Positions 1-13,338 are shown, counted from the first letter of the stretch. The stretch is 64,000 nucleotides of DNA from Punica granatum (GCF_007655135.1 NC_045129.1:36271122-36335121), one strand, 5' to 3'. Notes: generated by a model not told the origin, from the sequence alone. A program made the numbers and translations.

Positions 1-3000
1 ATAAAATAAAACAAAACTATCCGTTCATAATTACAGAAAATAATTAGGTCATAATATACAATTTTTTTAGTTTATGTTTATGTTACTAAAAAATTAAAGC
101 TTAAAAGTTAAAACAACATCTAACAAAAATTACATTAAAATAAATAGTTAATAATGTTCGTATATAGATACTTCTTCCAAAAAAAGGTTTATAGAACAAT
201 TAATATAAAGGAGATATAACAATTTTTTGGAATATGTTGTTTGAATTATCGTTTCAGATTTCCTAATTTAGATGGATTATACATAATTGTAAAAAATTAT
301 TGTTAAACTTATTTTCAATATCTCATAAGTGCTTTTTCTTCGTATGATTGGATTTCTTAAAAACTAGGCATAAATAAATTTATTGTTGAAGGTGAAATTA
401 TTTTTGTTGGTTAAGAGTACCATTGTATGAAACAAATTAGAATTTATTTGAAAAAATTATACGAAAAATTAATTTTAAAAGAACTAAAGAAATAGGTGCT
501 AAAGTAGTGCATGGCCCAGCTTCGCTGGGATAATGCTTACTTTTCTGTATCATTATTTTAGCGAATTAAATCTTATATGATTACTAGTATTCTATCACAT
601 GCGTTGTGCGAATTCATTATCATATACATGTTATCATTTTTATATGAATTATTGATTACATTTGAACAGCTATATTTCTTATTAGAAAAATAAATGATTA
701 ATTTGAAACTCAAATTAATCATTTATTCATATTTTTGCAAACCAAACTTGCTTTAAGTCATTTAATTTATGAATTAATGTGTTGATAATTTTACAATATT
801 AATCTAAATTTGTTATACTCATGAAATTATGCATTGTCATTTATATAGAAAAAACTTTTAGCAAAATTATACTTATACATTAACCTACTTATTAGATTAA
901 ATGTTTGTGGGAGTCAATTTTACGTATATATATAGATTTGAAGTCAAATTTGATTTGATTATAAATATAAACAACATAATTCCTTTTGCGAGGAACTTTA
1001 TCCTTCATTTTATGTTGCATGATATCTATTAAAGTGATACTAAATTCAAGTTACCAATAATGGGGATTATTATATATTAGAGATACTATTAGTCTAATAA
1101 TTATATTATTTTAAACGTTGAAACTGAATAATATGTTAAAGAGAATGATAATTTTTTTTAGGAAAATTATTTAAGAAAAATAGGAGAATATAAGTATCAA
1201 TGGTAAGGCATGTAGAAGGTAACATGGTGTGAGTCGAAGGAACGATTGAATATTAATACAACCTTCGATCGATTTGTACAGAGCATGAAAAATGTCACTC
1301 TTTTAACTTTTAGGATTAAAAAAAAAGTAAACAAAAAAAGGTCCTTATATAACCACATGACTCCCTTAGGAGATAGCTCGGGATGTAAGCTAAATCAATA
1401 TTCACATAAAAAATTAATATTATTCTTATGTTTTTCTTTTTTTCTTTTTTGGACTTATCTATGCATTTTTGTGTGGATATTACTATTTCTATAGAGTTGA
1501 ATATGCATAATCTCTATTGATATATATGGGCATCCATCACAAGAAATTATAATTACTATGTTTTCCAAAGAAAACGGTGGTGCTAATATTGAAATTCCCC
1601 TGAGACGATTGAGTACATAGGATGTAATTTAGCATCAAGAAAAGGAACACCCATCATATTATATAAAATTGTGGATAATACATTAACGATGACAATAATT
1701 TTCATTATTTGGCCATTCTGGTATGTAAAAAAGGAAAAAAAAAGTAATAATTGTAAAGAAATAGTACGGGTATAAGTAATAATATTTTTTTGAGAAATTA
1801 ACAAAAGATAAAAAGGGGAGAGAATATGGAAATATATAATTAATTTCCGTTATTTGGTTTTTTTATAGAAAAAGTGTTAGCATGGTATTTATTTAAGAAA
1901 TGAAAGAGGAGGAGAGAATGTGAAAATAAAGCAAAAAATAAGAAGTTATATAGTATAGACATGGGGTTCGAACCCTCGAACAACAATTAATAAAAGAGGA
2001 AGTAACAATCAACTTAACACCAAGCCATTCTCTTTTATCTTATAATTTTTAGGACAACATATTATAAATTATGAAAAAATCAAAATGAAAAAGGGGGCAA
2101 AAATTCAACGCTTGACACTTGTCCACTCTAAATAAGAGTTTTAGTCGTTTTTATAGATAGATAGATTATAGATAGACTAGCATTTTAACCTGCACGTTGC
2201 ACGGCATTTTCAATCTCTCTTATTAAAATTATTTTTTTACTTCATTATTTAATTAGACATGATGAGTTCAAATGAAACTAGCTGTTTAAACAAAATGATC
2301 CTCCTTGATTGATTAAACTTGTTCATTTTTCTTAGCATGTGACATGCACACCAAAAAAAGGTGATAGAGCTATTTTTCCAAAAAAAAAAGGAAAAAAAAA
2401 GAGAAGAAATTAGTCCTAAATTACTGCTATTTTTGACTTGATTCATCATTCAATATATTTTATGAATATATACATTTAACTCTTAAAATCTTTCCCCGCA
2501 TCCATAAGAAGAAGAATACATGTTTGAATTCCAGAAAGTGTACTTGTTGGGAGAGAAAAGACTTTTAATACTCGATCCGAAATTACGAGAGTAATGTTTC
2601 TAATAATTTTGGATGATTTAAAAAGCCTTTTATAGGAAGACATATTAAAGTAGAAACATTTACTCTTATTTTCTTGGTTCGTGAAGTTAAGCTCAACTAT
2701 TAGAGCCTATCATGCATTGATTATTTGAATATTTTTTGTAAGATTTATTTATAATATGCATGCAGTTTGATATTAAGTTTATATTTTTTTCTTTGATTTA
2801 TTTTAATGGATTTGGCATTTCAATATTTTATTTCATTAATTTATTTGATTTGCTAATGTTGTTTTCTTGTAATTAGTTCAATAAGAAACTATTTTAAGGA
2901 TTAAGTTATTATTCAAAAAGCAAAATATAACACAAAATTATGAGGGAGGTTACAATGGATAAAATGTGTTCATTACTTGTATACGCATATATATGTGTGT

Positions 3001-3282
3001 GTTAGTGCGAGCGTGAGGAATGTGTGAGTGCGAGCAATCATTCCTTCATATTTTAATATGGTGAAAATATCTCTGAAACACAAAATGTAACATAGGGCTT
3101 TAAGCACGTAAAATGATAATAAATTAGAAATAGACTATCGTTTAAGAATTTGGTAATTGAAAAGGTATATGTGAAATATACACAATTTCCGTATTCTTCT
3201 ATTTCATATGTCTAAGTCATTAATTCCCTATTGAATGTTGTTGCTATTTATATACAATTACTATATGTAATCTATATTTAAA
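1..3282. other. AT-rich intergenic DNA, no gene seen
   Basis: Only short, low-complexity open frames occur here and none resembles a known protein. There are many homopolymer A and T runs. A stretch near 2130-2205 (GATA-type repeats followed by a GC-rich CACGTTGCACGG motif) looks like the edge of an old transposable element, but I cannot define its ends. A sequence near 1964-1980 resembles a tRNA T-arm but has no tRNA around it. Confidence 0.7.
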
Positions 3283-3510
3283 TATCTATATAAACATTCT
3301 TAATTGAATTTTTTTCTGAAAGGTTTCTTAATTTAAATCTTAATTTAATCATTAATGATATAATTAATTGCTATTTTAATAAGTTTCTTAATTTAATTTT
3401 GATTTATCCAGTATCTATATAAACATTCTTAATTGAATCTTTTTTTGGTAGGTTTCTTAATTGAATTTTAATTTAATCATTAATGCCATAATTAATTGCT
3501 ATTTTAATAT
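3283..3510. repeat. Two-copy direct repeat, about 98 bp, period 129
   Basis: The block starting TATCTATATAAACATTCTTA at 3283 recurs at 3412 with a few substitutions. Both copies run through an ATTAATTGCTATTTTAAT segment, ending near 3380 and 3510. This is a simple local tandem duplication in AT-rich DNA, with no coding potential. Confidence 0.85.
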
Positions 3511-4332
3511 TACAATAGTCAATAAATGAAAATTTATTGACTGAGTTTATTTATTTTAATAAAGCTGTTTCACTCGTCTTTTAATAGAAAGCATATATAT
3601 AATAATGCCATTAATAAGTTAGGCGAGGCAAATAGGTTAATTGAATTTAATTAAAATATAAAACTTAATTAATTCAATATTATAAACATGCTATGCATTT
3701 CAAAAATACACAAATTTTTGTATGAATAATTAATCTGAAAGTAAATATATGTGCAAATAAAGATAGATATAACATCATAGGAGTCAACAATAAGAGTAAA
3801 GATGAATATGATACACTTTTTATTTCTAATATATTGCTTGAACTCATAAATTGAAATCATCATTTAACACAACTAATAAAATTGGTTTCCAAGGCCCCTT
3901 CCTCTTGCTCGTCCACCTCGTATTCTACCTATCGTGCTTTGTCGACCCCCTATTTGTGATATGTGATCATATAAGCCCATTCGTAGATTTTTTATTTAAA
4001 ACAAAAAGAAGCTAGTTATGTTCAAATGCTAAAGAGACTTTACCTCCTTGATAATCTTGGACATTCCATGTCTTCACCCAATCCTAAGGACGAGGGGGTT
4101 GGTTCCTGCATTTGTATAGCTAGAATCATTGCAAAACGATTAACGATATCGAGTTTTAAGGTGATCATGCCTTATCAGTTTTTTAACCAATAGAGATTAT
4201 GATTCAACTCGTGGGTACATAGATTGCTCCAAGTATATCCAGTCAAATTAATCTTGGCGTATTGTATCTTACCAAATTTTGATCACTCATACTAGAAAAA
4301 AACAATCAAGTCACTAAAACTCGATACAAAAT
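3511..4332. other. Intergenic DNA, no gene seen
   Basis: AT-rich sequence downstream of the GRP pseudogene. No open frame resembles a protein family, and no repeat structure could be delimited. Confidence 0.6.
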
Positions 4333-4851
4333 TTATTGTAAAGGCAATTTGCCGTTATACCCGCGATCACGGCCACTTCCAGTGCCTCGACCATCATACC
4401 CGCCGCTGCTGAGGCTGTAGTTATTGCCACCGCCCTCGCAGCGACCTCCGTATCCGTCGCCACTATTGTAGGAGATTAGGCCTCGTTGACGGTGATGCTC
4501 CTGCCGTCGAGATTCTGGTCATTCATCCCTTTGATTGTAGCTTTCATTGACTTCTCGTTGATGAAGGTGACGAATCTGAAACCACGGGACCTCCTGATCT
4601 ACCTGTGGGTATAGATTGGAGGGAGGAGCTTAGATTCGACGAACAAAGATAAAAAAGAAAAAAGGAAATGAAAATGTGGGTGTCAATTCGATTATATCTC
4701 CATTGCTCATTAAAAGATGAAGATGAAACATACCGTCTCTTTGAATCGAGGATCTCGCCATACGCACTAAAGGCTCGCTCAGGGGACTGGTCGTCGGTGG
4801 CCCAAGCTAGGGAGCCGACGAAGCACCAATACTCAACATCAATGAGGTCAT
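4333..4851 (-). pseudogene. Glycine-rich RNA-binding protein (GRP7/GRP8-type) pseudogene
   Basis: On the minus strand, exon 1 (4851 to about 4735) encodes a GRP N-terminus, DVEYWCFVGSLAWATDD, the first RRM strand with its RNP2-like CFVGSLAW. After an intron of about 120 bp, a second segment (about 4605 to 4333) encodes RFVTFINEKSMK (RNP1 region) and NLDGRSITVNEA, then a glycine/tyrosine-rich tail ending at a stop at 4335-4333. The family binds RNA in the nucleus and cytoplasm. This copy is broken in at least two places. Only a shifted ATG at 4851-4849 precedes the RRM, as if one base had been lost within the first five codons. Later, VNEA runs into a TAA, and the Gly-rich tail lies in another frame. 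Intron and promoter are kept, so it arose by DNA duplication, not retroposition. Expression of a partial RRM remains possible. Confidence 0.85.
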
Positions 4852-4934
4852 AGTAACAACAACCAATAAGGAGAGAGATGCTCGGAAGGGGAAGAAAAGA
4901 GCTGAATGATTTTTGTGGGAGGGAGGAAGGGGGG

Positions 4935-4944
4935 TTTTTTATAG
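4935..4944 (-). promoter_or_regulatory. TATA-box-like site of the GRP pseudogene
   Basis: CTATAAAAAA on the minus strand lies about 85 bases upstream of the decayed ATG, where a plant TATA box would sit in a GRP gene with a short leader. This inference rests on motif and spacing only. Confidence 0.5.
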
Positions 4945-5044
4945 AGGGGCAGAGGAAGAGACACTTAATTAGAAGTCAAAGAAATAGTCAAAATACTATA
5001 TCAAACGAAGGAATCTCATCGCACAAATATGAAGAGTCAACCTT

Positions 5045-5603
5045 GATATATTATAAATAGATTAGAACATATTGTCCATTTTTCATTGTAAAATATCAAA
5101 TTATTAAAATTTAATCATCTAATAAAAATACTTGTGAGAGAAAAAAATACTTTCTTTCTATCCGTAAAACATATTATAGTTGTTTTTCTTAATAAAAATT
5201 GGAGAAGAAAAGAAACACACTCGTAACTTGTAAGGGTGAAAAATACTTTCTACTCTCCATAAGAGTTCAATTTTGAAACTCTATTACAAATAAATGCATT
5301 AATTTATTTATTATTTATTCTTTTCCCTTTTGGAATGCAGATACGAATTGGGGAAGATTAGAATAGGAATTAGAGAGGATTAGACTGGGATGTTGATTCA
5401 AATTATCTATTTGGTTAGAACAGGTAATTTTAAAAGACAAAAGTATCTTAAATTTTTACGATTGAATTATTAAATAATATATAATAATTAAAGGAAAATA
5501 TCGGCCACATCCACCGTCACCCTGGTCATTGTCTATCGATCAACCGATAAGGCAATGAGACCACCAAGTATGCATCCTGTAAACTCTATGATAAGGTATG
5601 TTT
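5045..5603. other. Intergenic DNA between the GRP pseudogene and ISE2
   Basis: AT-rich spacer with no coding frame. It should hold the ISE2 promoter, but I see no TATA box I would commit to. Confidence 0.5.
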
Positions 5604-5607
5604 TCAG

Positions 5608-5702
5608 GGAAAACATTTCAACGGAAAATTGCACAAAGTAGGGGATGATGCCCATGATTGGAAAGGGTTATAAGGGAAAACATTTTCCACGGAAAATTGC
5701 AC
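5608..5702. repeat. Short direct repeat in the ISE2 5' flank
   Basis: A block of about 28 bases starting GGGAAAACATTT and ending CGGAAAATTGCAC occurs at 5608-5634 and again at 5673-5702, 65 bases apart. It lies in the probable 5' leader or proximal promoter of ISE2. The second copy falls in an open frame that is continuous with the ISE2 start codon. Confidence 0.8.
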
Positions 5703-5816
5703 GGCGGAACCTGCGCCGTCACAGTTTTGCGGTGCTCGGAGCAGCCAATCCCGGCGGATAATATTATCTCTATTTCGCCGGAAAATATCTGCCAACGAAA
5801 AATCTTTTCTCCCGCC

Positions 5817-8800
5817 ATGCGAACACTCTCTATCCTCTCCCCGCTCTCCTTCTCATTCTCCGTCTCCTCTCCCTTCAGACTCCCTCCCTCCTCCTCTCCC
5901 TACCTACGTTTTGGCCTCCGCAAGTTGCTTCGCCGGCCGCCGATTGCTCCCCCTCCTTCTCCGTTCATAGTCGCCTACAGGTCCCCGGCCTCTCGCCTCC
6001 CCGAGGACTCCCAGCTCCCCGACGCCGACGAGGACGAATACGAGGACGAGGATGAGGACTTGGCCGCGGATGAGTACGACGACGAAGACATCTCCGGCGA
6101 CCTCTCGGACGACGGAGCTGAGCCAAGCGATGATGAAGCCGAGATGTCGGTGGAATCGGAGGTCAGGGCCGGTGGGCGCGCTGTGTTGGAGAAGTCGAAG
6201 GTCCAGAGAGTCGAGAAGCTCTGCAGCGAAGTCAGAGAGTTCGGAGCTGAGCTCATCGATGTGGATGAGCTTGCTTCGATCTACGACTTTCGCATTGACA
6301 AATTTCAGGTTCAATTCCCTCTCCTGTTCCTTGAATTGACATCTTCCTGTTCCGCTGTTGGATTAAATTGCTAGAAATGGAAGAATCCTGCGAATGATTG
6401 TCTATGTAGCTGGACAATGTCCTGACTGAGGTTCATTACCCTTTTGTTAGCGATTGGCAATCGAAGCATTTCTCAGAGGCTCCTCCGTTGTGGTTTCTGC
6501 GCCCACGAGCAGCGGAAAGACTCTGATTGCAGAAGCCGCAGCAGTCGCCACCGTAGCCAGAGGAAGACGGTTGTTCTATACAACTCCACTTAAGGCACTA
6601 TCTAATCAGAAATTTCGCGAACTTCGGTGGGCTATAGTTTGCTTGAATTGAATTTTTTCTGAAGGTGCAGACTTTTGGGGTTCTCCATTTGATGTAATTC
6701 TTCAAATGCTTGCATTTTAATTTTATCATATCAGGGAAACTTTTGGAGATAAGTACGTTGGCCTTCTAACTGGGGATAGTGCCGTCAACAAGGATGCTCA
6801 AGTTGTTGTAATGACAACCGAAATATTGCGGAATATGCTTTACCAGAGGTACTCTCCTTTGATTTTGCGCTAGTTTCCAGTGCTTGCTTTGTTAAACATT
6901 GAATATTCAGTACAGCTGAAATTATATTGGCACCCTGTAATGATGTCATGAGTTGATTTTACGCTTTCAAAAGCTGAACAATATTTTATGCTTCTCCAGA
7001 GACATCTTGACTATGCTAGGTACTGTTGTGTAATTTGTTCATGTACCACCTCATCATTAGCGCTCGAGTAGACCATTAGCTGATGCACTAAGGAAGGCCA
7101 TGAATCTTGTCTTTTCTTGCAGTGTTGGAATGGCTTCTACGGGAAGCGGACTTTTTCATGTTGATGCAATTGTGTTGGATGAAGTTCACTATCTAAGTGA
7201 TATTTCTCGTGGAACAGTGTGGGAAGAAATTGTGAGTGACTGAGTGTGTATAATGTTATAGTCTGATGCTTAAGCCTAATTTCTCTTGCATCTCTGTTGA
7301 AAATCATGTGTTCAAAATGACTGCATTCTGTAGGTTATTTATTGCCCAAAAGAAGTCCAACTTATATGTTTATCGGCAACAGTTGCAAATCCAGACGAGC
7401 TAGCTGGTTGGATTGGCCAGGTACTGCTTTTTTGAGGAATCCCGTTTTTCTGCCATACTTGAAACTGCAATGACCGACATGTCAGCTTTCAGATAATAAC
7501 TTTTCTTAGCTCAAGTTATTTCTTGGCCCTCCTGTTAACATTCCTGATTATTTTTGTGCTTTATTATTGGATCATCTAATGCTGTAGAAGTTTTATATCA
7601 TGGTTTGATGTTGTTATTAGAGCTAAGACTCTTAGTCTACTTAGTCTAACTTATTGCTTGTCTGAGTTTCAGACAGCAAAATCTAGAAATCAATCAGAAT
7701 TGTTGTTGGAAAAACAAAGGTAATTGAAAGTGCCAATTTAGTTTCCCAAATCATCAGAAGTGCTAGAATCTATATTAGGTGAAATGAGCATGAAGCTCAT
7801 TGCATGTAACCTCCTTTGATCATTTGGTACTTGATTCCTCTATTTGTTTCTAAATTCTGTTATAAGCATCGTGTATGTGTTGATCATTGATTTATGAATC
7901 CAGGAGACCTCTGTTCCCCTGAAGTACTCATTCTCAATTTATTTGTTTATTAGATTCATAATAAAACGGAGCTGGTTACCTCATCAAAGCGTCCAGTGCC
8001 ATTGACTTGGCATTTTTCAACAAAGAGTTCATTATTACCCCTTCTTGATGAAAAAGGAAAACGCATGAATAGGTATGCTGTTATTTTTGGTATACTATGA
8101 CTTCCGTAATTAGAATTTTCTGTTTTACTCTATTGAATCAGTTATCTATCCTGCCTAGCCCAGGCTCTTTTTTGATCGAAGTAATATGCTTGGTTAGATT
8201 TGATCTATTTCAACATCATAGTCATATAATGCATTAGGTCAAATGACCTATTGAATGTCTTCTGTATGAGGTTCTGATTGCAGAGACTGCTTAGTATGAC
8301 TTTTACTGTTGCTTATCTTCATACTTTCTACATTTTTTCTCAGTTACCCATGTACGTGGTTCTGTTGAGTGAGAGTTGATTTTTATTCTACATGGTTTTG
8401 TCCTTTGACATGTTCCTCTAAGTTCCTTTTTTTTCTTTTTCTTTTTTTTTTCACTTGTATTACATTTTTTTCAATGGGTTTAGTTTTTTAAGAGAGCTAA
8501 GAGCTAAATCATGATTGTATCCCAATATTCCAGCATCTCTAATTGTCTTGCTTTATCGATGCATAGGGTTGGGCACGCTGTAATTTTGGATTACAATTCT
8601 CTTGCTTAATTGTAGCTCTACCATGAGAATGATATGGGGTATATCTTGTCTAGACACTTCACTTTGTTACATTAAAAACCTTTCTCTTTATTGTTGACTC
8701 CTCAGAATGACTATTTCTTTCGATCTTTTATTGTTTATCCTGGAACAGGAAGCTGTCTCTCAATTATCAACAACTTTATGCTTCGGACTATAAATTGCAC

Positions 8801-11284
8801 AAGGAAGACAAGACCAAAAGAAGAAATTCTAGAAAACGTGGCAGTGCAACGAGCATTTCTGACATTGATGGCATGTCTGAACAGCCTCTCTCAAAGAACG
8901 ATATAAATACAATTCGCCGTTCACAAGTAAGAATTAGCGCCACCTGTTTCTCTCTTATCGATTAATCCGTATTGTAGAATATTTATCTGGCTTGATCTGC
9001 GGAGAACCAACTTTTGTAGTGCAAAAGTAAGAGAAGTATCATTTTTCAGGTTCCTCTGATTGTTGACACATTAAAGCAAATTGAGGGAAAGGATATGCTT
9101 CCAGCCATTTGGTTCATCTTTAGCCGAAGAGGCTGTGATGCAGCTGTCCAGTATCTTGAAGGATGCAACCTCCTCGATAGTTGTGAGATGAGTGAAGTTG
9201 AACTTGCCCTTAAGCGGTTCTGCATTCTATATCCTGATGCTGTCAGGGAATCTGCCCTCAAAGGACTCATGAAAGGTGTCGCTGCTCATCATGCTGGCTG
9301 TCTTCCTCTTTGGAAGTCATTCATTGAAGAGCTATTCCAAAGAGGGCTCGTAAAAGTTGTCTTTGCCACTGAAACACTTGCCGCAGGAATAAATATGCCT
9401 GCTAGAACAGCTGTAATCTCATCCCTAAGCAAGAGGAGCAGCACCGGACGTATTCAACTAACTTCGAATGAACTGCTTCAGATGGCTGGACGAGCTGGTC
9501 GTAGAGGCATTGATGATAGGGGTCATGTAGTTCTTGTCCCAACCTCTTATGAAGGTGCCGAAGAGTGCTGTAAGCTCCTTTTTGCGGGAGTAGAACCTCT
9601 TGTCTCGCAGTTCACAGCCTCGTACGGGATGGTGCTCAATTTATTGGCAGGTGCAAAACTCACCAGCCCACCTGACGAATCAGATAATGATGTTAAGGCT
9701 CATAGAGCTGGGCGAACCCTGGAGGAAGCTAGGAAGTTAGTGGAGCAGAGCTTTGGGAACTATGTTAGTAGCAACGTTATGCTTGCTGCAAAGGATGAGC
9801 TCTCAAAGATACAGCAAGAGATTGAGGTACTGACTTCTGAAGTTACTGACGAAGCTATCGACAAGAAGGCTAGGAAGCTCATGTCTGCTGCAGCTTACAA
9901 GGAGATTGCAGAGCTTCAGGAAGACCTAAGGGCTGAGAAACGCCGAAGGAGTGAATTGCGAACAGTGATGGAGCTGAAGAGAATGTTTGCCCTGAAACCT
10001 CTGTTGAAGGAGTTAGAGAATGGTCAGTTGCCCTTTCTTTGTTTGCAGTATAAGGATACTGAAGGAGTTGTCCACTCGATCCCTGCTGTTTATTTGGGAA
10101 AAGTCGATTCACTTGACAGTACTAAACTTAAGAGCATGGTTTTGGGCGACGAGGCTTTTGAGTTAAATAGAGTTTCTGAGTCGAGTGATGGCGTGGAGCT
10201 TTCTTATTATGTGGCCCTCGGTTCAGATAACTCATGGTATTTATTTACCGAGAAGTGGATTAGAACTGTCTACAGGACCGGCCTTCCTAATGTGGCTTTG
10301 GCTCAAGGGGACGCTTTGCCTCGGGAAATCATGATGACCTTACTCGAGAAGAACAGTGTCCAATGGGAGAAGCTCTCCGATAGCGACTTTGGTGGTTTAT
10401 GGTGTCAAGAAGGATCTCTAGAGACATGGTCTTGGAGCCTGAACGTGCCTGTCCTCAACAGCCTCTCAGAGAAGGATGAAGCTCTCCACATGTCGCTGGA
10501 GTTCAATGAAGCAGTGGAACATTACAAGGAACAGAGGAACAGAGTCTCCCGCCTGAAGAAGAAGATCTCCCGCACAGAGGGCTTCAGAGAGTATCAGAAA
10601 GTCGTGGATGCTACCAAGTTCACTGAGGAGAAGATTAAACGGTTGAGGGCTCGGTCTAAGCGATTGGTCAATCGTATCGAACAAATTGAACCGTCAGGCT
10701 GGAAAGAGTTCTTACAGATAAGCAACGTCATACATGAGACGAGAGCACTGGATGTGAACACAAATGTGATATTCCCGCTTGGGGAGACTGCAGCTGCAAT
10801 AAGAGGGGAGAACGAGCTGTGGCTCGCGATGGTCCTCCGGAACAAAGTCTTGCTGGACTTGAAGCCTGCCCAGCTTGTTGGGGTAATCGCAAGCCTGGTC
10901 TCCGAGGGAATCAAAGTCCGGGCATGGAAGAACAACTTATATATTTATGAGCCCTCCACGACAGTAGTAAACATGGTCGATTTCTTGGAGGAACAGAGGA
11001 GTTCCTTCATGGAGCTCCAGGAGAAGCACGGGGTGACGATCCCGTGCTGCCTGGACAGCCAGTTCTCGGGGATGGTCGAAGCTTGGGCCTCAGGGCTGAC
11101 ATGGAGAGAGATGATGATGGACTGCGCGATGGACGAGGGGGATCTCGCCCGGCTCTTGAGGCGGACAATCGATTTGCTCGTTCAAATCCCGAAACTGCCC
11201 GACATCGACCCACAGCTGCAGAAAAAGGCGTCAGCTGCGTCCGATGTGATGGATCGGCCCCCAATAAGTGAATTGGCCGGTTAA
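5817..11284 (+). CDS. ISE2: Chloroplast DExH-box RNA helicase, ISE2-like
   Basis: Eight exons: 5817-6308, 6451-6626, 6735-6848, 7123-7231, 7334-7420, 7954-8072, 8749-8926, 9050-11284. All junctions are GT-AG and phases close to a 1169-aa protein, close to the Arabidopsis length as I recall it. A Ser/Leu-rich transit-like N-terminus and an acidic Asp/Glu stretch precede the SKI2/MTR4-like helicase core: Walker A APTSSGKT (181-188), DEVH box (280-283), SAT (311-313) and motif [12 protein letters not shown] (569-578). A DSHCT-type C-terminal domain ends in [14 protein letters not shown]2 acts in chloroplast RNA processing and translation, and its loss alters plasmodesmata and is embryo-lethal in Arabidopsis. 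I chose the ATG at 5817 because it begins the transit-like peptide. An in-frame ATG at 5658 would add 53 unrelated residues. The next gene, 2.6 kb downstream, is SIN3-like. Confidence 0.95.
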
Positions 11285-13248
11285 AATTTAAAAAGCAAAG
11301 CGATCCGCTGTTCAAAGGAAAATTCTTCTTGAGAGTGGTGAAGAGATCCATCTTGTGCCCAGTCGATGAAGACAATTGATTGTTATATACAGTCCGCATC
11401 GATGGTGGTAGGATCACACCGCAATATCCGATTCATCCCGGGTGAAGAATCATCTTCTCATGCCCGGAATAGGTAAATGATTCTCACTAACTCGATTTGC
11501 TCTCACGTGTTACCTTATCATGTAAAATCTCATTTGAGATGACTATGGATGCGCATAGATTTTACCGGATGGGTCCATTAAAGTATTTCTTTTCAGGAAT
11601 TACCATCTACTGAATCTAAAAATTAAAAACTTTTGACATCTCATGTGGTTTAAGACGGACCATTAGCAACAACGTGTGGTGTGGTTGCTGCTTGCCTCTC
11701 AAAGGTAACCTTTTCGACGGTCTCCAAGGTAATCTTCTCCAGCCCAAATTGAACTGGGCCGGCTGATGCGGGTCTTATGCTGTGGACAATTGGGCCGTAC
11801 GGTCAGCTGGCCACTCCGAACCTCCAAGACTCAGCCGCACGTCCAGCAATAACAGCCACACCTGCAGATATCGTCAGCTATGTGACTACTAATAAAAGTA
11901 CGCAGTTCCTATTATGAAATTTATTATTATCAGTTCAGAAAAATAAAGTGCCATTATTTGGTACCAATTATGTTTTTTCAAGTGTAGTAACTCAACTCTG
12001 GACGATCTGTCTAAATCCGGGAAGATCGCCGTTTGTCCGAAACGCTCGTGATACTAATAGCATACAATACGATATCTGTAATTCCAACATAATTTTTTTT
12101 CAATGTACTTCAAGTTCAGACCCGCTCCCTTCTCTTGACTAGTAAATGGTATCACATACCGCTTCTCCTTTTGCCCCAACCCTAACAAGTAATAACCAAA
12201 CCCTAACAACACCCATCCATCCATCCTCGAACTTTCCTCCCCCATTGAGAAGACAATGTGTTTCATAGCCTTTCATGTAAACATCCCGAAGGAGGCATTT
12301 GCGTTACAATATCACATATAGGGAACGGGCCATCAGCCTAACCGATCAGTTCTCGGTCGTCTACATCGCAAGAAACATTACTCTATAGTATTTCAAGTAA
12401 GTCGATACAACGAATCTGATTATTCCACCAGTAGTTCTAAATCCGTGCGATTGATTAGTCCAGCAGCAGGGAGCCTTTCACTTTAATTTCCACCGGGTTG
12501 ATGCCGTCACGTATTGAACGTAACATAAATCGTGCCATTGATAACATTTCAAAGTTAATCCTTGTATTCATATGGGGGGCAGTTCTTTGCCTTGAATGCT
12601 AAAGATAAACCAAATCTTGGCTTATCCCGTCCGGGGAAGATATTGAAGATCTTCCTATAGATTTTCAAGCACAATAAACCCAAAAGCAAACTACCCGAAT
12701 CAACAAAAACCCTAAAAAGAGAAAACATACATACATTTTGTGGGAGGTCAAACTTTAGAATTAGGAATATATAGATATATGTAGATACACACACACACAC
12801 ATTGTGCAGTTGGCCACGCCATACGGCAAAATCGGCTTTTACAAAGCCCATCCGGTTTGCCCTAATTCTCCCTTTCCCCACGCGCAACTCACCGCCTACA
12901 GCCCGTAACCCTCCTCCCACACTCACCGGCAAAATAATTTACAAAACAAAAGGGCAAAAAACTCCCCCCCCCAAAAAAAAAAAAAAAAATCTAGATGTCT
13001 CACTCCTCGTGGATGGACTTTCCTTCGGTACTGGGGTTCGAGAATTATTTGAATCACCTTATAGTCAGGGTCAAGTCGGTGCTGGAGCAGGGTTTCAGTC
13101 ATTAGCTTAGTTCGACGAGCCCGTGGTTAGATCAAAAAGAAAAAATTCAAAAAATAAAAAGGGAAAATAAAAAGGACTATCTCCACTCTTCCCCTTCCTG
13201 TCTGATGATTCATATACGAGGAGAGTGTTCCAATTCATATCCCCTTCA
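11285..13248. other. Intergenic DNA between ISE2 and the SIN3-like gene
   Basis: This holds the ISE2 3' UTR and then about 1.5 kb without a convincing gene. TGGGCC-type site II motifs lie near 11755-11800, and two AACCCTAA telobox-like motifs lie near 12178-12210. Both are common in promoters of plant housekeeping genes, yet no open frame follows them closely. The frames at 12555-12932 are low-complexity or antisense to promoter sequence. An (AC)n tract (12788-12801) and a C8-A17 run (about 12963-12989) are present. Confidence 0.55.
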
Positions 13249-13256
13249 TATATAAA
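13249..13256 (+). promoter_or_regulatory. TATA box of the SIN3-like gene
   Basis: TATATAAA, followed about 30 bases later by pyrimidine-rich DNA suited to a plant transcription start. It lies 660 bp upstream of the start codon, implying a long 5' leader that could contain an intron (a possible acceptor TTGCAG ends near 13675). Confidence 0.6.
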
Positions 13257-13338
13257 GCTCTCACCCTCTCTTCCCTTCTCTCTCTTTGCTCATTGTTTTC
13301 TCTCCCACAGAACAGAACGACACACAGACAATCACAGA

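Noticed and set aside
1955..1985. tRNA-like T-arm (GGTTCGAACCC)
   Set aside because: No acceptor stem, D-arm or anticodon arm could be assembled around it, and no SINE A box is at the right distance.
11007..11417. 136-codon minus-strand frame over the end of ISE2
   Set aside because: Antisense shadow of a strongly conserved exon.
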